From contig CALEAD010000049.1 of assembly GCA_937943625.1 (NCBI GenBank), positions 1-41,881 of the forward strand: a stretch of DNA of 41,881 bases. Reading direction: 5' to 3'. This DNA comes from an uncultured Anaerolineae bacterium. Lineage in GTDB: Bacteria > Chloroflexota > Anaerolineae > Promineifilales > Promineifilaceae. Each line of letters begins with the position of its first letter. Positions within the stretch are counted from its first letter, which is position 1. The notes under the pieces were generated by a model that did not search any database, was not told the origin of the DNA, and worked only from the letters and a program-made list of their open reading frames with translations. Positions 1-7,455 of this stretch are shown piece after piece. A program made the position numbers and the translations under genes.

Positions 1-13
1 TGTTTGTATGTGA

Positions 14-113
14 CTCATGGCGACCTCGTTGTGAAATGTCGCTATGAGCCTGCCACTATTGAGCAGGTTGTAAAGGTTCGACTTTTATTTTTGGCGATTT
101 TTCATGAAATCGC
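14..113. other. Three consecutive hairpins at the left edge
   Basis: Three inverted repeats follow one another: CTCATGGCGAC (14-24) with GTCGCTATGAG (38-48), one G-T wobble; CCTGC (49-53) with GCAGG (63-67), followed by a T-rich run at 83-92; and GCGATTT (94-100) with AAATCGC (107-113). They could be the terminator region of a gene to the left of the window or part of a leader. No convincing coding region covers them, and positions 114-203 show nothing I can name. Confidence 0.4.
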
Positions 114-203
114 TTCTGATTGTGCAAAACTTACGTTAACATTGCTTGCAACGCCAGTTATGGCGCATAATTTGAGCGAGAAGCGAAAGTAGCGCGAGAG
201 TGA

Positions 204-321
204 GAGTCAGAGCTAGAGCAAGAGTTGGGGAAAGGGATGGGGATTTGCTACCTGTAGCGGAGGTGGGCTGCCTCTGGGTATGCCAAGGCCCGACGCTGCC
301 TTTTGACTCTGGCTCTGGCTC
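204..321 (+). promoter_or_regulatory. Long-range stem in the xpt 5' leader
   Basis: GAGTCAGAGCTAGAG at 204-218 can pair with CTCTGGCTCTGGCTC at 307-321 over 15 bp, two of them G-U in RNA. The stem encloses about 88 nt, including a small GCTA-CCTG-TAGC hairpin at 247-258. The closing strand ends about 10 nt before the Shine-Dalgarno (AGGAAGG, about 331-337) of xpt, where a structured leader could act. I do not see the conserved purine-riboswitch core, so a regulatory role is inferred from position and pairing only. Confidence 0.35.
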
Positions 322-342
322 ATTATATGGAGGAAGGCGTAA

Positions 343-915
343 ATGCAAGCATTAAAGCAGAAAATTTTGGCAGAGGGAAAGAATTTGGGGCGGGGGATTC
401 TGAAGATTGACAGTTTCCTTAACCATCGAATAGACGTGGCTTTGATGGAGGAGGTAGGAGAGTACCTGGCGCAGGAATTTACGCCCGTTTCGCCCACACT
501 GATCCTCACCGCCGAAGTGAGCGGCATTATTCCGGCGGTGATGGTAAGCAAGGCGCTGGGCAATCTGCCGGTAGTGTATGCGCGCAAGCACAAACCCATC
601 ACCATGCAAGAGCCGGTTTTTGTTGATGCGGCGCCCAGCCACACCAAAGGTGGCGAGGTGATGTTGATGGTTTCGCCGGAGTTTTTGCACAGCCACGACC
701 GCGTGCTGATTGTGGATGATTTTCTGGCCAGCGGGCGCACCATTGACGCCCTGGCGCGCATTGTGCAGCGCAGTGGCGCCACGCTGGTGGGCATTGCCTC
801 AGTGGTGGAGAAGCGGTTTGAAGACGGTCGTTTCCTACTCGAGCATTGGGGCGTCCCCATTGTGTCCGCTGCCATGATTGACCAAATGGGGGATGAAGGG
901 ATTACGTTTGTCTGA
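343..915 (+). CDS. xpt: Xanthine phosphoribosyltransferase
   Basis: This 190-residue protein fits the Xpt family, which transfers phosphoribose from PRPP to xanthine to give XMP (cytosolic purine salvage). The start MQALKQKILAEG and the segment KIDSFLNHRID are typical of the family. The PRPP-binding loop is VDDFLASG at residues 124-131. FARKHK-like residues appear as YARKHKP near 79-85. Length matches the usual 190-195. The ATG follows AGGAAGG at good spacing. The next gene, guaA, uses the product XMP to make GMP, so the two form a short pathway unit separated by 77 bp. A long-range stem in the leader may regulate it; no classical purine riboswitch is recognisable. Confidence 0.95.
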   Translation: MQALKQKILAEGKNLGRGILKIDSFLNHRIDVALMEEVGEYLAQEFTPVSPTLILTAEVSGIIPAVMVSKALGNLPVVYARKHKPITMQEPVFVDAAPSHTKGGEVMLMVSPEFLHSHDRVLIVDDFLASGRTIDALARIVQRSGATLVGIASVVEKRFEDGRFLLEHWGVPIVSAAMIDQMGDEGITFV

Positions 916-920
916 GCGGC

Positions 921-987
921 GCACGAGCCGTCTGCCGGTCAGCCCTCTGCCGTCCGCGGTCAGCCGTCTGTCAGTCATTTTAGGAGG
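921..987 (+). repeat. CGGTC/GCCGTC-rich leader repeat before guaA
   Basis: The xpt-guaA gap is made almost wholly of degenerate GCCGTCTG and CGGTCAGCC units. It ends in GTCATTTT (974-981) followed directly by AGGAGG (982-987) and the guaA ATG at 993. The same arrangement recurs before the genes at 2779, 23600 and, on the minus strand, 28154. Confidence 0.6.
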
Positions 988-992
988 CATCC

Positions 993-2555
993 ATGAAACA
1001 TGACGCAATCGTGATTCTGGACTACGGTTCGCAATATTCTCAACTGATTGCCCGGCGCGTGCGCGAGGCCAGCGTCTACTGCGAACTGCTGCCCTGGGAT
1101 GCGCCCGCAGAGAAGGCGCTGGCGCTGAAACCACGCGGCTTTATCCTCAGCGGCGGCCCCAATAGCGTTTACGATGCCGGCGCACCCACGCTGCCTGATT
1201 ATGTGCTGGCGAGCGGCTTGCCTGTGCTGGGCATCTGTTATGGCATGCAGCTTTTGGCGCATCACCTGGGAGGGCAGGTGGCGCGCAGCCAGCGGCGCGA
1301 ATACGGCCCAGCCGAATTGCATATAGACGTGCCGCAAAATCCGCTCTTTCGCCAGTGGCGCGGCGAATCTGCTCCCCATGCCTCCCAGGTATGGATGAGC
1401 CATGGTGATAAGGTAGAGGTGCTGCCTGCTGGCTTTGCGCCCCTGGCACATACGGCTAATTCTCCCTTTGCCGCAGCTGCTGACGTGCAGCGCGGCTATT
1501 ATGCCGTGCAGTTCCACCCAGAGGTTGTGCATACGCCGCAAGGGGCGCTGCTGTTGAGCAATTTTGTGCATCATATTTGCAGCTGTGGCGCAGATTGGAC
1601 GCCGGCTAATTTCATTGCCGAGCAAGTGGAAGCGATTCAGCAGCAGGTGGGCAACGGCCGTGTGTTGCTTGGTCTCAGCGGCGGTGTAGATTCGGCCGTG
1701 GCGGCGGCGCTGCTGCACAGGGCAATTGGCGATCAACTGGTTTGCATTTTTGTCGATCATGGCATGTTGCGCCAGGGGGAAGCGGCACAGGTGGTAGAAA
1801 CCTTTCAGCGCGAGCAGGGGATGCGCCTGGTGGCCGTCAATGCCGTCGAAGAGTACCTGGAGGCGCTGGCGGGCGTAACGGAGCCGGAACGCAAACGGCG
1901 TATCATTGGCGAAAAATTTGTGCGCATCTTTGAGCGCGAGGCGCGCAAACTGGGGCACTTTGACTTTTTGGCCCAGGGAACCATTTACCCGGACGTAATC
2001 GAAAGCGCGGGCAAGGGCAAAAAGGATGCGCGCGTGATCAAAACGCACCACAACGTGGGTGGGTTGCCAGATGACATGGATTTTGCCCTGGTAGAGCCGC
2101 TGAAGCAGCTTTTTAAGGATGAGGTGCGCGCCATTGGTCTGGAGCTGGGCCTGCCCGAAAGCCTAATCTGGCGGCAGCCGTTTCCGGGGCCGGGGCTGGC
2201 GGTGCGCTGCCTGGGCGACCTGACGTGGGAGCGGCTGGAGAAGCTGCGCGCTGCCGACGCCATCTTTACAGAGGAGCTGGCGCGGGCGCAGTTGCTGCGC
2301 GTGGGCACGCAGCAGGCGTTTGCCGTGCTGTTGCCCGTGAAAAGTGTGGGGGTGATGGGCGACGGCCGTACTTATGAGGAGGTCATTGCCTTGCGCGCGG
2401 TTACCACAGAAGATTTTATGACCGCAGACTGGGCGCGCCTACCCTATGAGTTATTGGCGCAGGTCAGCCGCCGTATTGTTAACGAAGTGCCGGGCGTTAA
2501 CCGCGTGGTGTATGACATTACTTCCAAGCCGCCGGGCACAATTGAGTGGGAGTAG
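993..2555 (+). CDS. guaA: GMP synthase (glutamine-hydrolysing)
   Basis: This 520-residue protein converts XMP to GMP using glutamine and ATP. The N-terminal class I glutamine amidotransferase domain has the nucleophile Cys82 in GICYGMQ and the His-Glu pair in HPEVVH (His175, Glu177). The C-terminal ATP-pyrophosphatase domain begins near residue 210 with the PP-loop SGGVDS at 229-234. The family C-terminus ([12 protein letters not shown]) is intact. Length is normal for a fused GuaA. The ATG at 993 is set by AGGAGG five bases upstream. It lies directly behind xpt on the same strand. An ACGGCCGT palindrome at 1654-1661 lies in frame and encodes NGR; another lies just after the stop codon. Confidence 0.97.
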   Translation: MKHDAIVILDYGSQYSQLIARRVREASVYCELLPWDAPAEKALALKPRGFILSGGPNSVYDAGAPTLPDYVLASGLPVLGICYGMQLLAHHLGGQVARSQRREYGPAELHIDVPQNPLFRQWRGESAPHASQVWMSHGDKVEVLPAGFAPLAHTANSPFAAAADVQRGYYAVQFHPEVVHTPQGALLLSNFVHHICSCGADWTPANFIAEQVEAIQQQVGNGRVLLGLSGGVDSAVAAALLHRAIGDQLVCIFVDHGMLRQGEAAQVVETFQREQGMRLVAVNAVEEYLEALAGVTEPERKRRIIGEKFVRIFEREARKLGHFDFLAQGTIYPDVIESAGKGKKDARVIKTHHNVGGLPDDMDFALVEPLKQLFKDEVRAIGLELGLPESLIWRQPFPGPGLAVRCLGDLTWERLEKLRAADAIFTEELARAQLLRVGTQQAFAVLLPVKSVGVMGDGRTYEEVIALRAVTTEDFMTADWARLPYELLAQVSRRIVNEVPGVNRVVYDITSKPPGTIEWE

Positions 2556-2644
2556 CAACGGCCGTTGTCTGTGATAGGGTGAAGGCTTACAGCCGCCCGC
2601 TTCTTTTTGCGTAAAGCGGCATAGCTGGACAGAGCAAGAACCAG

Positions 2645-2662
2645 CCAGGTTTGGTAACCTGG
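2645..2662. repeat. Short hairpin CCAGGTT-TGGT-AACCTGG
   Basis: A perfect 7-bp stem with a 4-nt loop lies 90 bp downstream of guaA. Its 16-base core CAGGTTTGGTAACCTG is identical to the minus strand at 21636-21651, and a one-mismatch variant lies at 6160-6177. It therefore belongs to a dispersed intergenic hairpin family; it might also help end guaA transcription, although no T-run follows. Confidence 0.5.
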
Positions 2663-2681
2663 GCTACATTTTCACAGGAGT

Positions 2682-2773
2682 GCGGTTGGCCGTTGGCAGT
2701 CGGCGGTCATTTTCAAGGGAGACCGCAGTTGGCGGTCGGCCGTTGGCGGTCGGCGGTCATTTTCACAGGAGGC
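2682..2773 (+). repeat. CGGTC-rich leader repeat before the membrane protein
   Basis: Tandem GTTGGC(A/G)GTCGGCGGTCATTTT-like units fill this stretch; the longest unit, ending in GGCGGTCATTTTCA, occurs twice. The second copy runs into CAGGAGGCAT and the ATG at 2779. An upstream GTG at 2680 would read through the repeat in frame, but the Shine-Dalgarno favours 2779. Confidence 0.6.
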
Positions 2774-2778
2774 ATATC

Positions 2779-3723
2779 ATGGACTACGGCAAAATCATTG
2801 GCGACAGCTGGCGCATCGTCTGGAATCACAAATTCCTTTGGGTGCTTGGTTTTTTGGCGGCGCTGACCAGTGTAAGCAATGGCGGCAACAGTGGGCGCAA
2901 CTTTTCGCAGCAGCTGCTAGAGAGCGGTGACATCAGCCCAGAGGTGGCAACGGCCGTTGGCGGCGCTATTTTACTGCTAGTGTGTATTGGCTTATTGGTG
3001 GGCATTATTCTAGCGCTGGTCAGCCTGGCGGCGCAGGGTGGCCTGATCAGGGCCGTGGCTGACCTGGACGACGGACACAAAGTGACGTTGGGCGAGGCAT
3101 TTGGCGCAGGCACACAAGCCATCTGGCGGTTATTGGGCATTGGCCTGCTGCTCTGGTTGCCCTTCATTTTGATTGTCGTTTTGATTGTCGTTGCCGCTGC
3201 TATTGCTGGCGTTGTGGCAGCTGTTGGCATGGCGGCTGCTGCCGAATTGACGAGCAATCCAGAAAGAAGCCTGGCCGCGCTGGGTTTCCTGGCCATTTGT
3301 TTTGTGGCGCTCTGCTGCATTCTGATTCCGGTAGGCATCGTCTTCTCGGTGATCTATGAATTTGCCCTGCGCGGGACGATGCTGCGTCAACTGGGGGTTG
3401 TGGACAGCATTCTTCATGGCTGGGAGGTGGTGAGCACGCACGTGGGGGAAATCATCATCCTGATACTCATCCTCTTTATCCTGGGTTTGCTGTATGGGGT
3501 CATGGTTGGCGTCATCTTGCTGCCGCTGGGGTTGCTTGTTTTTGCGCCTATGGGGGCAACCATAATAAGTGGCAATGTACCCAATTTGCCAGCTCTGATG
3601 CTGCTGATTGGGGGCGGCGTGTGCCTGGGGCTGATTGGCGCTGTGCTTAATTCGCTCATCGTAGCCTGGCGCTCCGCGGCCATTACGCTGGCGTACCGCG
3701 AGCTGACGGCAAACGAAGTGTAA
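2779..3723 (+). CDS. Polytopic membrane protein of unknown function
   Basis: This 314-residue protein starts MDYGKIIGDSWRIVWNHKFLW, a soluble amphipathic start typical of small DUF4013/DUF975-like integral membrane proteins, but I cannot assign a family with certainty. Long hydrophobic stretches fall near residues 22-35, 60-90, 115-150, 165-195, 220-255 and 270-300, so about six membrane segments are likely. No catalytic motif is visible. The ATG at 2779 is chosen because AGGAGG lies six bases upstream; the longer in-frame GTG start would encode the leader repeat. It precedes a hydantoinase-A-like gene by 56 bp, with a hairpin in the gap, so co-transcription is possible but unproven. Confidence 0.75.
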   Translation: MDYGKIIGDSWRIVWNHKFLWVLGFLAALTSVSNGGNSGRNFSQQLLESGDISPEVATAVGGAILLLVCIGLLVGIILALVSLAAQGGLIRAVADLDDGHKVTLGEAFGAGTQAIWRLLGIGLLLWLPFILIVVLIVVAAAIAGVVAAVGMAAAAELTSNPERSLAALGFLAICFVALCCILIPVGIVFSVIYEFALRGTMLRQLGVVDSILHGWEVVSTHVGEIIILILILFILGLLYGVMVGVILLPLGLLVFAPMGATIISGNVPNLPALMLLIGGGVCLGLIGAVLNSLIVAWRSAAITLAYRELTANEV

Positions 3724-3727
3724 GGGG

Positions 3728-3765
3728 GTGAAGCGTGATGTGTGTAGGCTCTGCTCACGCTTCAC
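3728..3765. other. Perfect 11-bp inverted repeat between two genes
   Basis: GTGAAGCGTGA (3728-3738) is the exact reverse complement of TCACGCTTCAC (3755-3765), with a 16-nt loop. It lies between the membrane protein stop and the hydantoinase-like start and covers the alternative start codons at 3735 and 3738. It resembles the GTGAAACGTG hairpin at 26810-26848, and it could be a weak terminator or a repeat. Confidence 0.5.
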
Positions 3766-3779
3766 GATTGGTTGTGGGC

Positions 3780-5846
3780 ATGAAAGTTGGCATAGACACC
3801 GGCGGCACTTTTACCGATTTTGTCTGGCAGGCAAACGGCCGTTTGCACATTCACAAGCAGCTTAGCACGCCGCACGACCCGGCTGAAGCCATTTTGCAAG
3901 GGCTGGCGCTGCCACAAATGCCCCCCCAGGCAGAGGTGGTGCATGGCAGCACGGTGGCGACCAACGCCCTGTTAGAGCGGCGCGGCGCCAAAACAGCGCT
4001 GATCACGACGCAGGGCTTTGCCGACGTGTTGGCCATTGGGCGGCAAAATCGCCCCGACCTGTATGCGCTGGTTCCGCAAAAACCGCCGCCGCTGGTTCCA
4101 GGGCGCTGGCGCTTTGAGGTGGATGAGCGGGTAACGGCGGCGGGTGCCGTGCTACGGCCGTTTAACCCCGCCGATTTGGCCCCCATTCTGCAAACCATTG
4201 CCGCTGAAGGCATCGAGGCGGTAGCTGTTTGCCTGCTCTTCTCTTTCCTTTACCCGCAGCATGAGCAGCAAATCAAAGAGGCGATTCAGGCGTGGCAGGC
4301 GGCGCGCGCGCAACACTTGCGCGCCCCAGGCGCTGCCCTTTTCGTTTCCCTCTCGTCAGAGATATTGCCCGAATATCGCGAGTATGAACGCACCGCCACA
4401 ACCGTCATCAACGCCTACGTGGCCCCCCTGATGAGCCGCTATTTACAGCGATTGGCGCAGGGGCTAAACGGCCGTATCCTTTCCATCATGCAGAGCAACG
4501 GCGGCATCATCAGCGCCGCCACCGCTGGAACCGAAGCGGCGCGCACAGTGCTTTCTGGCCCGGCTGGGGGCGTGGTGGGCGCGCGCTACGTGGCGCAGCA
4601 GGCTGGGTTTGATCAGCTCATCACCTTTGACATGGGGGGAACCAGCACTGATGTGGCGCTCTGCCCTGGGCGGCTGCCCACCACAGCGCGCGGCGAAATT
4701 GCCGCGCTGCCCTTGCGTCTGCCCATCATAGACATTCACACCGTTGGCGCGGGGGGCGGCAGCTTGGCTCACCTGGACGCGGGCGGCGCGCTGCACGTTG
4801 GCCCGCAAAGCGCCGGCGCCGACCCTGGGCCGGCCTGTTATGGCAGGCAAGGGCACGGTTGGGGCGTAGAGGTTAACCGAGAATCTCCACTCTCCACGTT
4901 CCCATCTTTCGTGACCGTCACAGACGCCAACCTGGTCTTGGGGCGGCTGGATGCCGATCACTTTTTGGGCGGCGCCATGCGGCTGGACGAAGTGGCGGCG
5001 CGCGTGGCGCTGGCGCAGCTGGCGGTGCAAATGGGCGCTTCTGCGCCAGAAGAGGCTGCCTGGGGGGTGATTCAGGTGGCTAATGCCAACATGGAGCGCG
5101 CCATCCGCAAAATTTCTGTGGAGCGGGGATATGACCCGCGCCTGTTTACACTGCTGCCGTTTGGCGGCGCGGGGCCGCTACACGCCTGTGAATTGGCGCA
5201 GCGTTTGCAAATTCCGCAGGTGCTGATTCCGGCCGTGCCGGGGGTGCTTTCGGCGTTGGGGATGCTGGTGGCTGCACCGACGAAAGATTTTTCGCGTGCG
5301 GTGATGGCACAGGCAGAGGCGGCGGAATGGGATGTGGCGGCATGGCTACGGCCGTTGCGCGCCCGTGCCCTGGCAGAAATGAGCGCCGAAGGTTTTGCGC
5401 CTGAGGAACTAACCCTGCACGCCAGCCTGGATATGCGCTACAAAGGCCAATCGCACGAGCTGACTATCCCATTGGGTGCATCTCTCGCGTTTACGGTTGC
5501 GCAATTCCACCAGGCGCACGAAACGCGCTATGGCTATGCGCGGCGCGAAGCGGCCGTCGAGGTAGTGACGGCGCGCCTGACGGCCGTTGCCCCCAGTACA
5601 CCCCCTTCGCTCATTGCCCAACCATTGCACGAGGCAGACCCCGGCGCGGCGCTACTGGGGGAAAAGCTGGTGTGGTTCGGGCAACGGCCGTTGCCCACGC
5701 GCCTGTATGCGCGCGAAAAGCTGCAACCGGGCAATCGCCTGGCCGGCCCGGCCATCGTTTTCCAGTATGATACTACTTGTGTGATACCGCCTGGCTGGGA
5801 AACGGCCGTTGATGCCTATGGCAACCTGATGTGCCGATTCCAATAG
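3780..5846 (+). CDS. Hydantoinase/oxoprolinase A family ATPase
   Basis: This 688-residue protein belongs to the HyuA family (N-methylhydantoinase A, 5-oxoprolinase and acetone carboxylase subunits), which hydrolyse cyclic amides with ATP. Family marks are the N-terminal phosphate-binding MKVGIDTGGTFTDF, HGSTVATNALLERRGA, LSGPAGGVVGARYVA, ITFDMGGTSTDVAL, GAGGGSLA, SAGADPGPACYG and FGGAGPLHACELA. The usual partner hyuB is absent here, so the substrate cannot be told. In-frame GTG/ATG starts at 3735/3738 follow GGGGGTGA and would add about 15 residues; I prefer 3780 because the family begins at MKVGID and an inverted repeat covers the upstream starts. At least seven ACGGCCGT palindromes lie in the gene. 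Confidence 0.88.
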   Translation: MKVGIDTGGTFTDFVWQANGRLHIHKQLSTPHDPAEAILQGLALPQMPPQAEVVHGSTVATNALLERRGAKTALITTQGFADVLAIGRQNRPDLYALVPQKPPPLVPGRWRFEVDERVTAAGAVLRPFNPADLAPILQTIAAEGIEAVAVCLLFSFLYPQHEQQIKEAIQAWQAARAQHLRAPGAALFVSLSSEILPEYREYERTATTVINAYVAPLMSRYLQRLAQGLNGRILSIMQSNGGIISAATAGTEAARTVLSGPAGGVVGARYVAQQAGFDQLITFDMGGTSTDVALCPGRLPTTARGEIAALPLRLPIIDIHTVGAGGGSLAHLDAGGALHVGPQSAGADPGPACYGRQGHGWGVEVNRESPLSTFPSFVTVTDANLVLGRLDADHFLGGAMRLDEVAARVALAQLAVQMGASAPEEAAWGVIQVANANMERAIRKISVERGYDPRLFTLLPFGGAGPLHACELAQRLQIPQVLIPAVPGVLSALGMLVAAPTKDFSRAVMAQAEAAEWDVAAWLRPLRARALAEMSAEGFAPEELTLHASLDMRYKGQSHELTIPLGASLAFTVAQFHQAHETRYGYARREAAVEVVTARLTAVAPSTPPSLIAQPLHEADPGAALLGEKLVWFGQRPLPTRLYAREKLQPGNRLAGPAIVFQYDTTCVIPPGWETAVDAYGNLMCRFQ

Positions 5847-6097
5847 CACGGGCCTACGCGCAGAAACATGACAAATATCACTACTCTAAGGTGTCTTTCG
5901 CAACTGTGTAGAACCCAGCCACAGAGGTATGGTATCAAAAGCGATCAATCGCCCGCCTAAATAACAGCGCCCCGTCAACGGGGCTTGGCGCCGCGCCCGC
6001 GATCGCGCCCTCATAGCCCAGCTCACCGGGTGCTGTTCCATAGCCGGAGGACTTTATCCCCCGGCGATGGCCGGCGGCGATCCCATTTTAACAATAC
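5847..6097. other. Gene-free stretch with GC-rich hairpins
   Basis: No coding region was found. GCCCCG-TCAA-CGGGGC at 5969-5984 is a compact hairpin about 120 nt past the hydantoinase-like gene, followed by only two T's, so it is at best a weak terminator. GCGATCGCGC-type and CCGGCGATGGCCGGCGGCGA-type sequence follows. No promoter can be assigned with confidence. Confidence 0.35.
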
Positions 6098-6162
6098 CCC
6101 ATGAGCGGGGTACACCCCGATGAATGAAAGTGTAACACAGGTTACTACACCTGCGCTGACCA
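6098..6162 (+). repeat. Dispersed 62-bp intergenic element, copy A
   Basis: From CATGAGCGGGG at 6099 to CTGACC at 6161 this segment aligns without gaps to 21598-21659, with about 46 of 62 positions identical by eye. Shared blocks are CATGAGCGGGG, GTAACnCAGGTTAC and ACCTGCGC. A CCAGGTTTGGCAACCCGG hairpin variant follows at 6160-6177. Both copies lie just upstream of a gene. Confidence 0.55.
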
Positions 6163-6237
6163 GGTTTGGCAACCCGGCTACACATACAGCCGTCGGTGGT
6201 CAGCAGTCTGCGCTCATTGATAAGGAGGTCAATACCT

Positions 6238-7455
6238 ATGAGTATCAGTCGGTTAGCAAGCTCTATTGAAGAGTCGCCTACGCTCAGACTGAACGATGAG
6301 GCCAGCCGCCTGAAGGCCAAAGGCGAGCCGGTGGTTCACCTGGGCGGCGGCGAGCCAAAAAACAAGGCGCCCATCACGGCCATTCTGGCTTCAGCGGCCA
6401 AGTTGAAAACCGGCGACGTGAAGTATGTGCCCACCGATGGGCTGCCCTCTCTGAAGCGGGCCATTATTCGCTACACAGAAGAGAATTACGGCCGTTTGGT
6501 CAGCACCGACAACATCATCGTCTCTACCGGCGCCAAACAAGCGATCTACAACATCCTCTTCACCATCATCAACCCCCAGGACGAAGTCATCATTCTTGCT
6601 CCCTACTGGGTCAGCTACCCCGATATGGTGCGCATGGTTTACGGCGTCCCCGTCATCGTCAGAGCTCCTGATGGTACCTTCCAGCCCAAAATCGAAGAAG
6701 TCACCGAAGTCATTAGCTCTTACACCAAGGCCATTATCGTCAACAGCCCCAACAACCCCTCCGGGGCAGTCTACTCCGCTGATTTCATTCAGGAATTGGT
6801 AGAGCTGTGCGAAAAGCGCGGCATCTACCTGATCATGGACGACATCTACCACAAGCTCATTTTCGATGGCAAAGAAGCCGCACCTGCCTACCGCTTCACA
6901 GATAAAGACATCGAAGACACGCATGTGCTGATTGTCAACGGCGTCTCCAAGCTCTATGGCATGACTGGCTTTCGCATTGGCTGGGCAATTGCGCCCAAAA
7001 ATATGATTCGCGTCATGGCAAATATCCAGAGCCAGATCACCTCTTGCCCACCCGTGCTTAACCAGGCAGCCGCCGAAGGAGCGCTGCTAGGCATGCAAAG
7101 CATCACCGAAAATCTGCGCCTCACCATCCAAAACAATCGCGATGTGATGATGCAAGAGATGGGCACATTTACCGATGTGCATACCACCAAACCAGACGGT
7201 ACCTTCTACTGCCTGGCCGACTTCCGCGCTTATGACAAAGACAGTGTGCGGTTGGCCGAGTTTCTGCTCAAGAAAGCGCTGGTGGTTACCGTCCCCGGTG
7301 CATCATTTGGCATCGAAGGCTACCTGCGCCTCAGCTACTGCGGCTCCATCAAAGAGATTCGTGAAGGCGTGGAACGGATGAAGTGGGCATTAGACCCCAA
7401 TGCCCCCAACGAAATTTACATTGGTGATCGCAAACTGATCAGGGATTGGCTATGA
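6238..7455 (+). CDS. aspB: Class I/II aminotransferase (aspartate aminotransferase type)
   Basis: This 405-residue PLP enzyme is of fold type I, and the family most likely interconverts aspartate and 2-oxoglutarate with oxaloacetate and glutamate. The PLP lysine is in VSKLYGMTGFRIGW (about residue 237). NSPNNPSGAVYS and the substrate-carboxylate arginine in RLSYC are also present. The ATG at 6238 follows AAGGAGG with seven bases between. Its stop overlaps the next gene, PEP carboxykinase, by ATGA, so the two are translationally coupled. Together they would turn aspartate into oxaloacetate and then PEP. The gene contains one ACGGCCGT near its start and none later. Confidence 0.88.
   Translation: MSISRLASSIEESPTLRLNDEASRLKAKGEPVVHLGGGEPKNKAPITAILASAAKLKTGDVKYVPTDGLPSLKRAIIRYTEENYGRLVSTDNIIVSTGAKQAIYNILFTIINPQDEVIILAPYWVSYPDMVRMVYGVPVIVRAPDGTFQPKIEEVTEVISSYTKAIIVNSPNNPSGAVYSADFIQELVELCEKRGIYLIMDDIYHKLIFDGKEAAPAYRFTDKDIEDTHVLIVNGVSKLYGMTGFRIGWAIAPKNMIRVMANIQSQITSCPPVLNQAAAEGALLGMQSITENLRLTIQNNRDVMMQEMGTFTDVHTTKPDGTFYCLADFRAYDKDSVRLAEFLLKKALVVTVPGASFGIEGYLRLSYCGSIKEIREGVERMKWALDPNAPNEIYIGDRKLIRDWL

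Noticed and set aside
4..192. 62-residue frame at the left edge
   Set aside because: It runs through three consecutive hairpins, has no recognisable domain and no Shine-Dalgarno; it is probably not a gene.
1..342. Purine riboswitch before xpt
   Set aside because: The conserved three-helix core with its loop-loop bases could not be found; only a long-range stem is visible.
975..2051. 358-residue minus-strand frame opposite guaA
   Set aside because: It is a shadow of a clear GMP synthase with all motifs on the plus strand; His/Gln/Arg-rich composition is typical of antisense frames in GC-rich genes.
2682..2773. CGGTC tandem units considered as a CRISPR-like or iteron array
   Set aside because: Units are degenerate, 6-14 bp and contiguous, with no spacers, no cas genes and no replication gene nearby.
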